From Phenylobacterium sp. (lineage in GTDB: Bacteria; Pseudomonadota; Alphaproteobacteria; Caulobacterales; Caulobacteraceae), in assembly GCF_030651185.1 (NCBI RefSeq), contig NZ_JAUSCJ010000032.1:1-64000 (forward strand): a stretch of DNA of 64,000 nt, read 5' to 3'. The notes beneath the pieces were generated by a model. That model did no database searches. It had not been told where the DNA came from and saw nothing but the letters and a program-made list of their open reading frames with translations. A program made the translations under genes and the position numbers. Shown in pieces: positions 37,294 to 48,191 of this stretch (position 1 is its first letter; every line of letters starts with the position of its first letter).

Positions 37294-38349
37294 ATGCCAG
37301 ACCCCGTTCGATTGACCTCGCTCGCGCACGGCGGCGGCTGCGGCTGCAAGATCGCCCCCGCCGTGCTCCGCGAGATTCTCGCCCAGATGCCCGCCGCCCA
37401 GGCCTTTCCGAACCTGATGGTCGGGACCGAGACCTCGGACGACGCCGCCGTCTGGCGGCTGAACGACAGCCAGGCCCTGGTGGCCACCACCGACTTCTTC
37501 ATGCCGGTGGTCGACGACCCCTTCGACTTCGGCCGCATCGCGGCGACCAATGCGCTCTCGGACGTCTACGCCATGGGCGCGACCCCGATCTTCGCGCTGG
37601 CGATCGTCGGCATGCCCATCGACAAGCTGTCGCCGGCCACCATCGGATCGATCCTGGCCGGTGGCGCCTCGGTCTGTGCGGCGGCCGGCGTGCCCGTGGC
37701 GGGCGGCCATTCCATCGACAGCGTCGAGCCGATCTACGGGCTGGTGGCCCTCGGCCTGGTGCATCCTGATCGGGTCCTCACCAACCGCACGGCGCGCGAC
37801 GGCGATGTCCTGATCCTGACCAAGGCGCTGGGCGTGGGTGTGCTCAGCGCCGCCTTCAAGCAGGAGCGTCTGACGCCGCAGGGCTACGCCGCCCTCATCG
37901 CCACGACCACTCAGCTCAACACCGTGGGCGCCACCCTGGCCGACCAGCCCGGCGTCCACGCGGTGACCGACGTCACCGGCTTCGGGCTGCTCGGTCATGC
38001 CCTTGAACTGTGCCGGGGCGCCGATCTGACCGCCGAGATCTTCGCCGACGGGCCGGCCGTGCTGGAGGGCGTGGAAGCTCTGGCGATGGCCGACGTTCGC
38101 ACGGGCGCGGCGGTGCGAAACTGGGCCAGCTACGGCGCTTCGGTCGCCCTGCCGGCGGGCCTGGCCGCCTGGCGCAAGGATCTCCTGTGCGATCCGCAGA
38201 CCAGTGGCGGCCTGCTCATCGCGGTGGCGGCCGCCGAGGCCGACGGGCTGCTGGCCAAGCTGTCCGCCCAGGGTTTCCCGGCGTCGCGGGTGGTGGGCCG
38301 TCTCCTGCGGGGCCCCCCGGAGATCCGTGTCGTCAGCGGACCCGCATGA
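37294..38349 (+). CDS. selD: SelD, selenide, water dikinase
   Basis: SelD makes selenophosphate from selenide and ATP. The N-terminal active site is HGGGCGCKI at residues 12-20, with Cys16 and Lys19 in the positions of the catalytic Cys and Lys of the E. coli enzyme; the catalytic position is cysteine here, not selenocysteine. TSDDAAVW, ATTDFFMPVVDDPFDFGRIA and GGHSIDSVEPIYGLV match the AIRS/SelD ATP-binding folds, and DVTGFGLLGHALE follows. The 351-residue length is normal. The stop overlaps the desulfurase-like gene (ATGA). Confidence 0.96.
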   Translation: MPDPVRLTSLAHGGGCGCKIAPAVLREILAQMPAAQAFPNLMVGTETSDDAAVWRLNDSQALVATTDFFMPVVDDPFDFGRIAATNALSDVYAMGATPIFALAIVGMPIDKLSPATIGSILAGGASVCAAAGVPVAGGHSIDSVEPIYGLVALGLVHPDRVLTNRTARDGDVLILTKALGVGVLSAAFKQERLTPQGYAALIATTTQLNTVGATLADQPGVHAVTDVTGFGLLGHALELCRGADLTAEIFADGPAVLEGVEALAMADVRTGAAVRNWASYGASVALPAGLAAWRKDLLCDPQTSGGLLIAVAAAEADGLLAKLSAQGFPASRVVGRLLRGPPEIRVVSGPA

Positions 38350-39494
38350 GGCCTCCCGGCATGGACCGCATCTATCTCGACTTCAACGCCAGCACCCCTG
38401 TCGATCCCCGGGTCTCGGCGGTCATGCGGCCGCTGCTGGACACCGCCTACGGCAACCCGTCCAGCGCCCATTGGGCCGGGCAGCCGGCGCGCGACGCCGT
38501 CGAACGGGCCCGCGCCCAGGTCTCCAATCTGCTGGGGGCCGAGCCCGACGAGATCGTCTTCACCAGCGGCGGGAGCGAGGCCAACAACCTGGCCCTCAAG
38601 GGCGTGTTCTTCGCCAACCGGGATCGGGGCGAGCACATCATCACCAGCGCCGCGGAGCACCCGGCCGTTCTTGAGGTCTGCGCCTTCCTGGAGCGGTTGG
38701 GCGGCCAGGTGACCTACCTTCCGGTGGATCGCCAGGGCCGGGTCGATCCAGATGATCTCGCCGGGGCGATCACGCCGCGCACCATCCTGGTCACCCTCAT
38801 GCACGCCAACAATGAGACCGGGACCCTGCAGCCCATCGCGGCCTGCGCCAGGATCGCGCGGGACCGTGGGGTGCTCTTCCATACCGATGCCGCCCAGTCG
38901 GTCGGCAAGGTGGCGACGGACCAGCTCGGCGTCGACCTGCTGACCATCGCCGGCCACAAGCTCTACGCGCCCAAGGGGGTCGGGGCGCTCTATGTCCGGC
39001 GCGGTGTGGCGATGGAGCCCTTGATCCACGGCGCCGGCCATGAAGCCGGTCGCCGCGCCGGGACCGAGAGCGCGTTGCTGGCGGCGGCGCTCGGCGAAGC
39101 CTGCGCGCTAGCGGCCGACCTGGCGCCGATGCGCCGCGTCCAGGAGCTGCGGGACGCCTTGTGGTCGGGTTTGCAGACCCGGTTCGGGACCCGCGTGGCG
39201 CTGAACGGCCACCCGGAGCATCGGCTGCCCAACACGCTGAACGTCGGCTTCGTGGGCCGGGTCGGCGCTGAGATCCTCGCGCTCATTCCGGAGGTGGCCG
39301 CGTCCACCGGCTCGGCCTGCCACGCGGGCATGGTGGAGCTGTCCCCGACGCTCCGGGCCATGGGCGTGCCGCCCGAGGTCGGGATGGGGGCCATCCGCTT
39401 CAGTCTCGGCCGAAGCACGACGCCGGGCGAGATCGACGCCGTGCTCGACCGCCTGACGAACGCCCTGGGCCAGGCGTCCCAACTGGGCGCCTGA
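38346..39494 (+). CDS. Cysteine desulfurase family protein (NifS-like), probable selenium mobiliser
   Basis: This 382-residue class V aminotransferase-fold enzyme has the PLP lysine in HKLYAPKGVG (Lys205) and the catalytic cysteine in STGSACHAG (Cys325). The signature SGGSEANNLALKG is at 74-86, and HTDAAQSVGK binds PLP. ATG 38346 overlaps the selD stop; ATG 38361 is an in-frame alternative. It is of the IscS/NifS group I type rather than a short SufS type. Position next to selD and mnmH suggests that it delivers selenium from selenocysteine (or sulfur from cysteine) to this pathway. The direct role is inference. Confidence 0.92.
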   Translation: MRPPGMDRIYLDFNASTPVDPRVSAVMRPLLDTAYGNPSSAHWAGQPARDAVERARAQVSNLLGAEPDEIVFTSGGSEANNLALKGVFFANRDRGEHIITSAAEHPAVLEVCAFLERLGGQVTYLPVDRQGRVDPDDLAGAITPRTILVTLMHANNETGTLQPIAACARIARDRGVLFHTDAAQSVGKVATDQLGVDLLTIAGHKLYAPKGVGALYVRRGVAMEPLIHGAGHEAGRRAGTESALLAAALGEACALAADLAPMRRVQELRDALWSGLQTRFGTRVALNGHPEHRLPNTLNVGFVGRVGAEILALIPEVAASTGSACHAGMVELSPTLRAMGVPPEVGMGAIRFSLGRSTTPGEIDAVLDRLTNALGQASQLGA

Positions 39495-39545
39495 CGCCGC
39501 GCGGCAAGTCGGGTAACTTCGGTCTGGGTTGGGGAGATTGAGCCG

Positions 39546-40820
39546 ATGCGCCGTTGGATCCTGCTCGGGGCCGCCACGGTCCTGGTGCTGGCGGTCTGGA
39601 CCGCGGTCTTCGTGGCCGGGACTCTGGAGGGTTGGTGGCGCCAGCCGCTGGCGGCGCGAGGCGACACGCGCGCCTTCGCCGCGGCCGCCGACCAGATGAT
39701 CGCGCGGGAGTCCACCGGCAACCTGGCCCTGTCCCTGATCGAGGGGGGGCGGCCTGTGCATGAGCGCTTCGCCTCGGCCGGCGCGCAGGTGGATCGCGAC
39801 ACCCTGTTTCAGGTGGCCTCGCTCAGCAAGTGGATCACCGCCCTGGGAGTGATGACCCTGGTGGACGCCGGCCGCATTGATCTCGACGCGCCGGTGGACA
39901 CCTATCTCAAGCGCTGGAAGCTGCCGGCCAGCGCGTTCGACAACCGTGAGGTCACGGTGCGGCGGGTGCTGAGCCATACGGCCGGCCTGACCGACGGCCT
40001 CGGCTATATGGGGTTCGAGCCCGGCAAGCCGGTCCAGCCCCTGGTCTCGTCTCTGAGCCGCGCCGTCGACGCCTCGCCCGGCGCTAAAGGTGAGGTGAAG
40101 GTGGGCCAGCAACCTGGCGCCGCATGGAAATATTCCGGCGGCGGCTACGCCCTGATGCAGTTGCTGATCGAGGACGTCACCGGCGAGCCCTTCGCGGCCT
40201 ATATGCGCCACGCGGTCCTGGACCCGCTGGGCATGACCCGGTCCACCTATGTGCTGTCGCCGCCGTGGCCCGCCAATGTCGCGGAAATCTATGGGCCCGG
40301 CGGCAAGAAGGCGATCCACTATCGATTCACGGCGACGAGCGCGGCATCGCTCTATACCTCCGCCGCCGACCTCACCCGTCTCATCGCCGCCCAGCGGCAA
40401 GGCCCCGACGGCGCCCCGGCGGGCCGAGGCGTCCTCAAGCCCGGAACCTTGGCGGAGATGCGTCGCCCGCACGCCGCGCAGTACGGCGCCGACATCTGGG
40501 GCCTGGGCCTGGTGCTCTACGCGCCCAACGGCGTCGGCGACTTCATCGTCGGTCACGATGGCAACAACTTCCCGGCCATCAACACCGCGGCGCGGTTCGA
40601 TCCGGCCAGCGGGGACGGTATCGTGGTGCTGGAGACCGGAGACGACCTGCTAGCGACCCGGCTCGCTGGCGAATGGGTGTTCTGGCGCACCGGCAAGGTG
40701 GACAACCTGATGGTGCTGATGGAGGTCAAACAGACCCTGTTGGTCCTGGCCGTCGGCTCGGGCGTGATCTTGCTGGGCGCCGGGATCATCGGCTGGCGGT
40801 TGCGCAGGCGCCGTCGGTGA
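39546..40820 (+). CDS. Membrane-anchored serine hydrolase of the beta-lactamase family
   Basis: This 424-residue protein has the class C beta-lactamase/DD-peptidase-like fold. The catalytic SxxK motif is SLSK (Ser92-Lys95), and the second motif is YSGGGY, with Tyr195 in the place of the usual Y-x-N tyrosine. LSHTAGLTDGLGYM and GLGLVLYAPNGVGDFIVGHDG follow. Hydrophobic anchors lie at both ends (about residues 5-25, and near the C-terminus before RLRRRRR), so it is a periplasm-facing membrane enzyme. It may cleave an ester or peptide; antibiotic resistance is not implied. Its stop overlaps the following gene (GTGA). Confidence 0.85.
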   Translation: MRRWILLGAATVLVLAVWTAVFVAGTLEGWWRQPLAARGDTRAFAAAADQMIARESTGNLALSLIEGGRPVHERFASAGAQVDRDTLFQVASLSKWITALGVMTLVDAGRIDLDAPVDTYLKRWKLPASAFDNREVTVRRVLSHTAGLTDGLGYMGFEPGKPVQPLVSSLSRAVDASPGAKGEVKVGQQPGAAWKYSGGGYALMQLLIEDVTGEPFAAYMRHAVLDPLGMTRSTYVLSPPWPANVAEIYGPGGKKAIHYRFTATSAASLYTSAADLTRLIAAQRQGPDGAPAGRGVLKPGTLAEMRRPHAAQYGADIWGLGLVLYAPNGVGDFIVGHDGNNFPAINTAARFDPASGDGIVVLETGDDLLATRLAGEWVFWRTGKVDNLMVLMEVKQTLLVLAVGSGVILLGAGIIGWRLRRRRR

Positions 40821-41746
40821 GGCCCGGGTGTCTGCGGCGCCTCGCCCTGCTGCTCGCCGCCGCGGCCAGCTTGCTCGGCGGGCCAGTGCTTGCCGCGCCC
40901 AGCTTGGCTGACCGGCTGATCCAGATCGACCGGTCCACGGCCTGGACCCAGACGGCCTTGATCCCCGTGGCTTTTGCCACCTTCCACCCGCAGGGGATGG
41001 TCAAGATCGGCTCGGAATTCTTCGTCTCCTCCGTGGAGATCAAACAATACCCGGCGCGCCGCGCCGGGGGGCCGGGGGGCCGCAGTCCGGGCGCGGGGGT
41101 CGGGCATCTGTTCCGCATGTCGGCGGACGGCGCGCTGCTGGGGGATCTGGTGCTGGGGGAGGGGGACGCCTATCACCCCGGCGGTATCGACTTCGACGGG
41201 CAGAATATCTGGGTCAGCGTGGCGGAGTACCGGCCCGACAGCGCGACCATCGTCTACCGCGTCGACCCGGGCGCCCTGAAGGCTACAGAGGTGCTGCGGG
41301 TCGCCGACCATATCGGGGCGGTGGCCTATGATCCCAAGACCCGAACCTTGCACGGCGTCTCCTGGGGCGGGCGGCGGTTTTATGCCTGGAAGCTGAAGCC
41401 CGGCGGCAGGGCCTCGGCGCCCAAGGTGGTGCGCAACCCGTCCAGCTACATCGACTACCAGGGTTGCCGCTATCTGGGCGACCGCCGGATGCTGTGCGCG
41501 GGCCTGGCGGACTACCGCTCGCCCAAGGGCGGGAGCCTGTCCCTGGGCGGGCTGGAGATCCTCGACCTGCGCGACTATCGGCCAGTCTGGCAGGCGCCGG
41601 TCGCGCTCTGGTCGCCCTCCGGGCGGGCCATGACTCAGAACCCGGTCTTCGTGGAGACTGTCGCCACCGGTGTCAGGGCCTGGTTCATGCCCGACGATGA
41701 CCGCTCGACCCTGTTCGCCTACGAGGCGGCGGCCCTGGCAAATTGA
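40817..41746 (+). CDS. Exported protein, DUF6454-like beta-propeller type
   Basis: The 309-residue product begins at GTG 40817 (overlap with the preceding stop) and has a signal peptide LALLLAAAASLLGGPVLA at about residues 9-26. The rest consists of repeated beta segments such as GIDFDGQNIWVSVAEY, GAVAYDPKTRTLHGVSWGGRRFYAW and QGCRYLGDRRMLCAGLADY, typical of a propeller-like periplasmic protein of the DUF6454 kind. No catalytic motif is evident. It is in an operon with the serine hydrolase and may bind a ligand for it. Confidence 0.75.
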   Translation: MRPGCLRRLALLLAAAASLLGGPVLAAPSLADRLIQIDRSTAWTQTALIPVAFATFHPQGMVKIGSEFFVSSVEIKQYPARRAGGPGGRSPGAGVGHLFRMSADGALLGDLVLGEGDAYHPGGIDFDGQNIWVSVAEYRPDSATIVYRVDPGALKATEVLRVADHIGAVAYDPKTRTLHGVSWGGRRFYAWKLKPGGRASAPKVVRNPSSYIDYQGCRYLGDRRMLCAGLADYRSPKGGSLSLGGLEILDLRDYRPVWQAPVALWSPSGRAMTQNPVFVETVATGVRAWFMPDDDRSTLFAYEAAALAN

Positions 41747-41790
41747 TCCAGCGCATGGCGCGCCGGCGGGGGCGGGCGTAACGTCGAGCC

Positions 41791-41979
41791 ATGAACCTCA
41801 CCGGCCCCGACCGCGTCCTCCTCGACCGCTATCTCGAAAGCGTCCTGCTGCGCTTCAGCGACGGCAAGTACAGCCTGGCCGACGCCACACAGGAACTGGC
41901 CCAGGCCTTCACCCAGTCCGAGCGGGACGAACTCCTCGCCCACCTGCGCGGCGTGGTCGAGGCCGGGGACGACGCCTAG
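41791..41979 (+). CDS. Small unknown protein (62 residues)
   Basis: A short protein with helical character: RVLLDRYLESVLLRFSDGKYS is followed by an amphipathic second half with TQSERDELLAHLRGVVE. It resembles small conserved proteins seen beside unrelated genes in alphaproteobacteria, but I cannot name it. It ends in a hairpin (41977-42027) that includes its stop codon. The call rests on codon use and the amphipathic pattern only. Confidence 0.5.
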   Translation: MNLTGPDRVLLDRYLESVLLRFSDGKYSLADATQELAQAFTQSERDELLAHLRGVVEAGDDA

Positions 41980-42027
41980 ATCACGATGCGTTCAGACGGA
42001 ATCGTCTGAGCGTTGAATCGTGATCTA
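41977..42027. repeat. Inverted repeat, TAGATCACGAT / ATCGTGATCTA
   Basis: Perfect 11-base arms lie at 41977-41987 and 42017-42027. A second inner pair, TCAGACG / CGTCTGA (41992-41998 and 42003-42009), makes a nested hairpin. The left arm contains the stop codon of the 62-residue gene, so the element probably ends its transcript. Confidence 0.75.
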
Positions 42028-42039
42028 ATTTCAAGGTTA

Positions 42040-42080
42040 TAGAGCCGGATTCAGGCTTCTAGAGAAGCCATCCGGCTCTA
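42040..42080. terminator. Nested palindrome, TAGAGCCGGAT / ATCCGGCTCTA
   Basis: Perfect 11-base arms at 42040-42050 and 42070-42080 enclose the 16-base palindrome GGCTTCTAGAGAAGCC (42054-42069). Its right arm includes the stop codon of the leftward 55-residue gene. Because it lies between two convergent genes, a bidirectional terminator role is likely. Confidence 0.65.
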
Positions 42081-42245
42081 GCGCGCCATCCAGGGCTTGG
42101 ATTTCGACGACGACTTGGCCGCCGCGGCGCGTTCGCGCTGGAATCGGCCGCCACGGGGGTCTTTCGGCTTGGCGTCGAGGGCCTCCTTCTTCAGGCGCAG
42201 GGCGCGCTGGATCGGGGTTTCGGCGGGCGGGTCTTGTTCGGCCAT
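42078..42245 (-). CDS. Small basic conserved protein (55 residues)
   Basis: Reading leftward from ATG 42245, the product begins MAEQDPPAETPIQRALRLKK and ends KSSSKSKPWMAR. The pattern TPIQRALRLKKEAL, a GGRFQR segment and a SKPWM ending looks like a small conserved alphaproteobacterial protein that I have seen annotated only as hypothetical. The ribosome-binding site GGAGGA is just upstream (42254-42259 on the + strand). It is shorter than usual gene-finding cutoffs. The function is unknown; the high lysine and arginine content suggests nucleic-acid binding. Confidence 0.65.
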   Translation of the reverse strand: MAEQDPPAETPIQRALRLKKEALDAKPKDPRGGRFQRERAAAAKSSSKSKPWMAR

Positions 42246-42354
42246 GGTCATCGTCCTCCGGAGATCGAACCCTAACCCGACACGATGCTCGCCGGGCGGA
42301 AATCGGCGGGAAGGTCTTCAAAAATACCCCGCGTGAGGGTGTGGTGGGCGCCGC

Positions 42355-43017
42355 TCAGTCGTTGGCGGCCCGGTCGCGGGCCGCGCCGGCGGTCTTGTCC
42401 TGGACATAGGCCAAGAGGCCGGCGATCTCCGCGTCGGCCTTGCCGTCTGGCTCATATTCGCCCACCCCCTGCCCTTGGGCGATGGACCGCTGGTAGGCCG
42501 CCCGCATCTGCAGGGCTAGCGGACAGACCTCCAGTCCGCCGCGCCGCAGGATGTCCATGGTCCCGCTGACCACGGCCGACTCAACGCCGTTGCGGCGGGG
42601 TGGGCATTGATTGAACAGCACCAGCCCCTGGCGCCCCAGCCGGCGCACCACGTCCACGGTCCGCAGGGTGGCGGCGACGTCGAGATAGGTGGGGCGGGAG
42701 ACGGCGATACAGAGGTCGGCCACCTTCATGGCCTCGATCATGCCGCTGTCGGGGCCGCCCGGGGTGTCGATGATCAGCACGTCGCAACCGCCTTTGCCGC
42801 TGACATAGCCGAGGGCATCGAGCTTGGCCGCCGAGGTCTCCACCACCAGAGCCCCGTGGTCGGCGCGCTTTCGCAGGCTGTCGGAGGCCGAGCGAACCGG
42901 GTCGGCGTCGGCCAGGACCACGCGCGCGCCAAGTGACCGCCAGGCGATGGCCAGGTTTACCGCCACCGTGGTCTTTCCCGACCCACCCTTGTGGGACAGC
43001 ACCGCGATCGTCCTCAT
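42355..43017 (-). CDS. ParA-family ATPase, orphan
   Basis: This 220-residue MinD/ParA-type ATPase has the deviant Walker A motif KGGSGKTT at residues 10-17, with the signature lysine Lys10 and Lys15. The Walker B region is DVLIIDTPGGPDSG, and VVLADADPVRSASDSL follows the first strand as in ParA. No ParB or DNA-binding partner is adjacent, and there is no DNA-binding N-terminus, so it is an orphan of the small ParA type used to position cargo or plasmids. The cargo is unknown. Confidence 0.9.
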   Translation of the reverse strand: MRTIAVLSHKGGSGKTTVAVNLAIAWRSLGARVVLADADPVRSASDSLRKRADHGALVVETSAAKLDALGYVSGKGGCDVLIIDTPGGPDSGMIEAMKVADLCIAVSRPTYLDVAATLRTVDVVRRLGRQGLVLFNQCPPRRNGVESAVVSGTMDILRRGGLEVCPLALQMRAAYQRSIAQGQGVGEYEPDGKADAEIAGLLAYVQDKTAGAARDRAAND

Positions 43018-43145
43018 GGTCCCGGCCCGCCCCCGCGCCTTACGGGATGCGGGATAACAGGATCTGGCGCTGGAGAATGTAAACCTTCTTTGTCGGGCCG
43101 CGCCTCAGTCCCCGGCGCCCGCGAGGCAGGCGCCGGGTGGCGGGA

Positions 43146-43286
43146 TCAGCGGCGCTGGCCGTGCGGCAGCAGCATGGCGGTCTTGGTCTGCGGCTTGGTG
43201 GTCGGGGCGCGGCCGGTGGAACGAGGGTCATTCAGGCCCGCGGGCGCCCCCTGGGTCTGGGTGCGGGTGCTGGGATAGGATTTCAT
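43146..43286 (-). CDS. Possible small protein (46 residues)
   Basis: From ATG 43286 leftward the frame reads MKSYPSTRTQTQGAPAGLND and ends MLLPHGQRR. AAGGA lies upstream as a possible ribosome-binding site. It is threonine-, proline- and glutamine-rich and probably disordered. Lack of recognisable homology makes it a weak gene call. Confidence 0.35.
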   Translation of the reverse strand: MKSYPSTRTQTQGAPAGLNDPRSTGRAPTTKPQTKTAMLLPHGQRR

Positions 43287-43612
43287 GGGGGCCGTCCTTT
43301 TGCGGACTATCCCACACCCTGGCCGCCAGCGTCGGACAATTCGGCGGCGCCGCCCCGGACGGGAAGGCGCCCGAGCCTCAGGCGGCCTGGGACAGGTCGC
43401 CGCCGATGATCTCGGCTAGCCGCGCCTTGGCGCCGTCGATGGCGGCGGGGCTGGGCCTGGCCTAGTCGCCTACCTTCATCGCCGGGCCCGCCCTTGAGCG
43501 CGGGACCATCGTGCCTGTTGGTGGAACGGTTCGGCGGCGAGCCCTACTGGGACGCCTGCTATGCGCATCGGAAGGCCGCGCGTTAGAGCCCAACCTTCGC
43601 GGTCGGCGGGCC
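43287..43612. other. Gap with two coding-like fragments (possible gene remnants)
   Basis: This 326-base stretch has no complete gene. On the - strand an open fragment ends AKARLAEIIGGDLSQAA (stop at 43378-43380, opened by a stop at 43462-43464). On the + strand a fragment ends VERFGGEPYWDACYAHRKAAR (stop at 43584-43586). Both read like C-termini of real proteins but lack starts, so they may be decayed genes. Confidence 0.35.
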
Positions 43613-43975
43613 TTAGTCGTCGTCCATGTCGCCGAGCATCTCGGCCTTGGTGGCTTCCCACATGGCGCGGCCCTCGTTCAGGGAGGCCTTGATGGTGGCC
43701 ACGTCCACCGGTGAATAGGCCTCCTGGTGGACGCCCAACGCCACCAAATAGGCGGTGACGAAGTCGCGATAGTCGACCCAGGTCTTGGCCGCCAGCTCCA
43801 TGGGCCAGGCCAGCAGGCTCTCGTCGGCCCCCTGCCAGCCTTCGGTCAGGCGGGTCGCGGCGACCTCGTATGGGAAGGGATCGCCCAGGGTCTCGAGGCC
43901 GAAATTGGTGACGATCCACTGGCGGCCCCGCCAGATGATCTCACTGGCGCGATCGCCGATTTCTTCTTTCAACAT
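43613..43975 (-). CDS. Unknown protein (120 residues)
   Basis: I do not recognise this protein. It starts MLKEEIGDRASEIIWRGRQW, contains PYEVAATRLTEGWQGADESLLAWPMELA and ends in an acidic tail MWEATKAEMLGDMDDD. It looks soluble and mostly helical, with many aromatic and acidic residues. The start at 43975 is chosen because the residues before it lack protein character; the ribosome-binding site is weak. The RNase H-like gene lies 81 bases away in the opposite direction. Confidence 0.6.
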   Translation of the reverse strand: MLKEEIGDRASEIIWRGRQWIVTNFGLETLGDPFPYEVAATRLTEGWQGADESLLAWPMELAAKTWVDYRDFVTAYLVALGVHQEAYSPVDVATIKASLNEGRAMWEATKAEMLGDMDDD

Positions 43976-44056
43976 GCCAGGGAGATGAGCCCTTTGCGCC
44001 GGCGCCGCAAGGCTTAGGGCTTGCGGGGGGAGGCGGTCTGGACGATGAGGCGCCCC

Positions 44057-44560
44057 ATGAAAGCTTTGCGCATCTGGACCGACGGAGTCTGCACCGACAG
44101 CCGGGGCTTCGGCGGTTGGGCCTATGTCCGGCTCTGGGACGGCGAAGCTCGAGGTGTGGCCGGCGGCGAGCGCCAAGCCACAACGCCGCGCATGGAGCTG
44201 ACCGCCGTGCTCCGCGCCCTGACCGACCTTGCCGATATCGCAGCTCCGACGCCGATCACCCTGCACTCCGACAGCGCAGTCCTGATGGGCGGGGCCGGGC
44301 AGATCGGCGCCTGGCGAACCAGCGGCTGGATAGACGCCAAGGGCGACCCGGTGGCCGAACGCGATCTCTGGGAACAGATCGCCGCGGTCACCCTGGTCCG
44401 CCCCGTCACCTTCGTCCGCGTCAGCGCGACGCCCTCCGACCGGCATCCCGAGGGCTTTGTCGCCGCCTGGTCGGATTTCGCCCGCGAGAAGTGCAAGGCC
44501 GCCGGCGCCTTCACCTGGGCGATCCCCAAACCCAACATGGCGAAATTCCCCGCCGCCTGA
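44057..44560 (+). CDS. Ribonuclease HI-like protein
   Basis: This 167-residue protein has the RNase H fold. The first acidic residue is in RIWTDGVCTDSRGFGGWAYV, the glutamate in RMELTAVLRAL, and the third acidic residue in TLHSDSAVLMGG, so the DEDD-type metal-binding set seems present. The C-terminal part after VSATPSDRHPEGF also resembles the family. Such proteins cut the RNA strand of RNA-DNA hybrids. ATG 44057 follows GAGG by six bases. A separate main rnhA is usually present elsewhere, so this may be a second, specialised copy. Confidence 0.8.
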   Translation: MKALRIWTDGVCTDSRGFGGWAYVRLWDGEARGVAGGERQATTPRMELTAVLRALTDLADIAAPTPITLHSDSAVLMGGAGQIGAWRTSGWIDAKGDPVAERDLWEQIAAVTLVRPVTFVRVSATPSDRHPEGFVAAWSDFAREKCKAAGAFTWAIPKPNMAKFPAA

Positions 44561-44636
44561 CGCAGCCATTGCCGAGCTTGCGCGTTCAGGGGCCTTGAGG
44601 GGGACTTCCAGTGGCGGTCAGTCGTGGGCGCGGCGC

Positions 44637-47426
<2,790 letters not shown>

Positions 47427-47441
47427 GCGACATCGAGCGCC

Positions 47442-48131
47442 TCAGCGGGTCTGCTGACCGGGGTCGGTGAAGAAGAACAGCGCCAGGGCCATGGCCGCGG
47501 CGGCGTCGCGATCGGGGGAGCCCTGAACCGGCAGATAAACCGTCCCCTTGAAGGGCGTGCGGACCATGCCGCCCACCTCCTGGTCACCCTTCGAGATCAC
47601 GTAGGACATGGCGCCGCCACCGCCCAGCGGCAGGGATCCCGGCATCTTCTTGGTCTTGGCCCGCAGGGTCACGCCGCCATAGCGGATCTCCGCGGCCCGT
47701 TGCGGCTGGTAGAGCTTGTCCATGAACTTGCCGTCGCTCAGCACCAGGGCGAAGGAGGCGTCCGGGGGGCCGCCCGCGAAGTTGCAGACATAGGCCAGGT
47801 CGTTGCGCTTGAAGTCGATCCAGCTGAACCCGAAGCGGTTCTGCCCGCCCTCGCAAGCCACGGTCATCGGCGCCTTGAGGCGCGGCGAGGACACCGTGAA
47901 GTTGGTCTTGGCATAGTCGCTGGAGAACATGCCCAGCGCCCGGGTCTGCTTGGCCATCGCCTTGACCTGACCGGAATATTCTCCGAGCTCATAGCCGTAG
48001 CCCAGCAGCAGGCCCTTCACCCGTTTGGGCTGCAGGCTCAGCTTTTCCGTATTGGCCATGTCCTGGGCCAGGGCCGGGGCCGCGCTTGTCAGCAGCGCCG
48101 CCGCCAGAACACTTGAGATCATTGTTTTCAT
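47442..48131 (-). CDS. Exported protein of unknown function (1)
   Basis: This 229-residue protein carries a signal peptide (MISSVLAAALLTSAAPALAQ, cut after ALA, residues 4-22). The mature part contains VACEGGQNRFGFSWIDF and AYVCNFAGGPPDASFALVL, with a pair of cysteines that may form a disulfide, then a beta-rich stretch. It probably acts in the periplasm. It converges with the histidine kinase gene, 15 bases apart. I can give no function. Confidence 0.65.
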   Translation of the reverse strand: MKTMISSVLAAALLTSAAPALAQDMANTEKLSLQPKRVKGLLLGYGYELGEYSGQVKAMAKQTRALGMFSSDYAKTNFTVSSPRLKAPMTVACEGGQNRFGFSWIDFKRNDLAYVCNFAGGPPDASFALVLSDGKFMDKLYQPQRAAEIRYGGVTLRAKTKKMPGSLPLGGGGAMSYVISKGDQEVGGMVRTPFKGTVYLPVQGSPDRDAAAAMALALFFFTDPGQQTR

Positions 48132-48191
48132 GATCGCCAACTCCCCGTTGTGGAGCGCTACCCTAGGACAACAGGCTTGGCCTTGGAAGGC

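Noticed and set aside
37294..37353. Selenocysteine-containing SelD
   Set aside because: The catalytic positions in HGGGCGCKI are cysteine codons, and the frame contains no in-frame TGA before the true stop.
39546..40820. Antibiotic-resistance beta-lactamase
   Set aside because: The SxxK motif is shared with many esterases and peptidases. The second motif is YSGG rather than Y-A-N, and the protein is anchored at both ends, so resistance is not supported.
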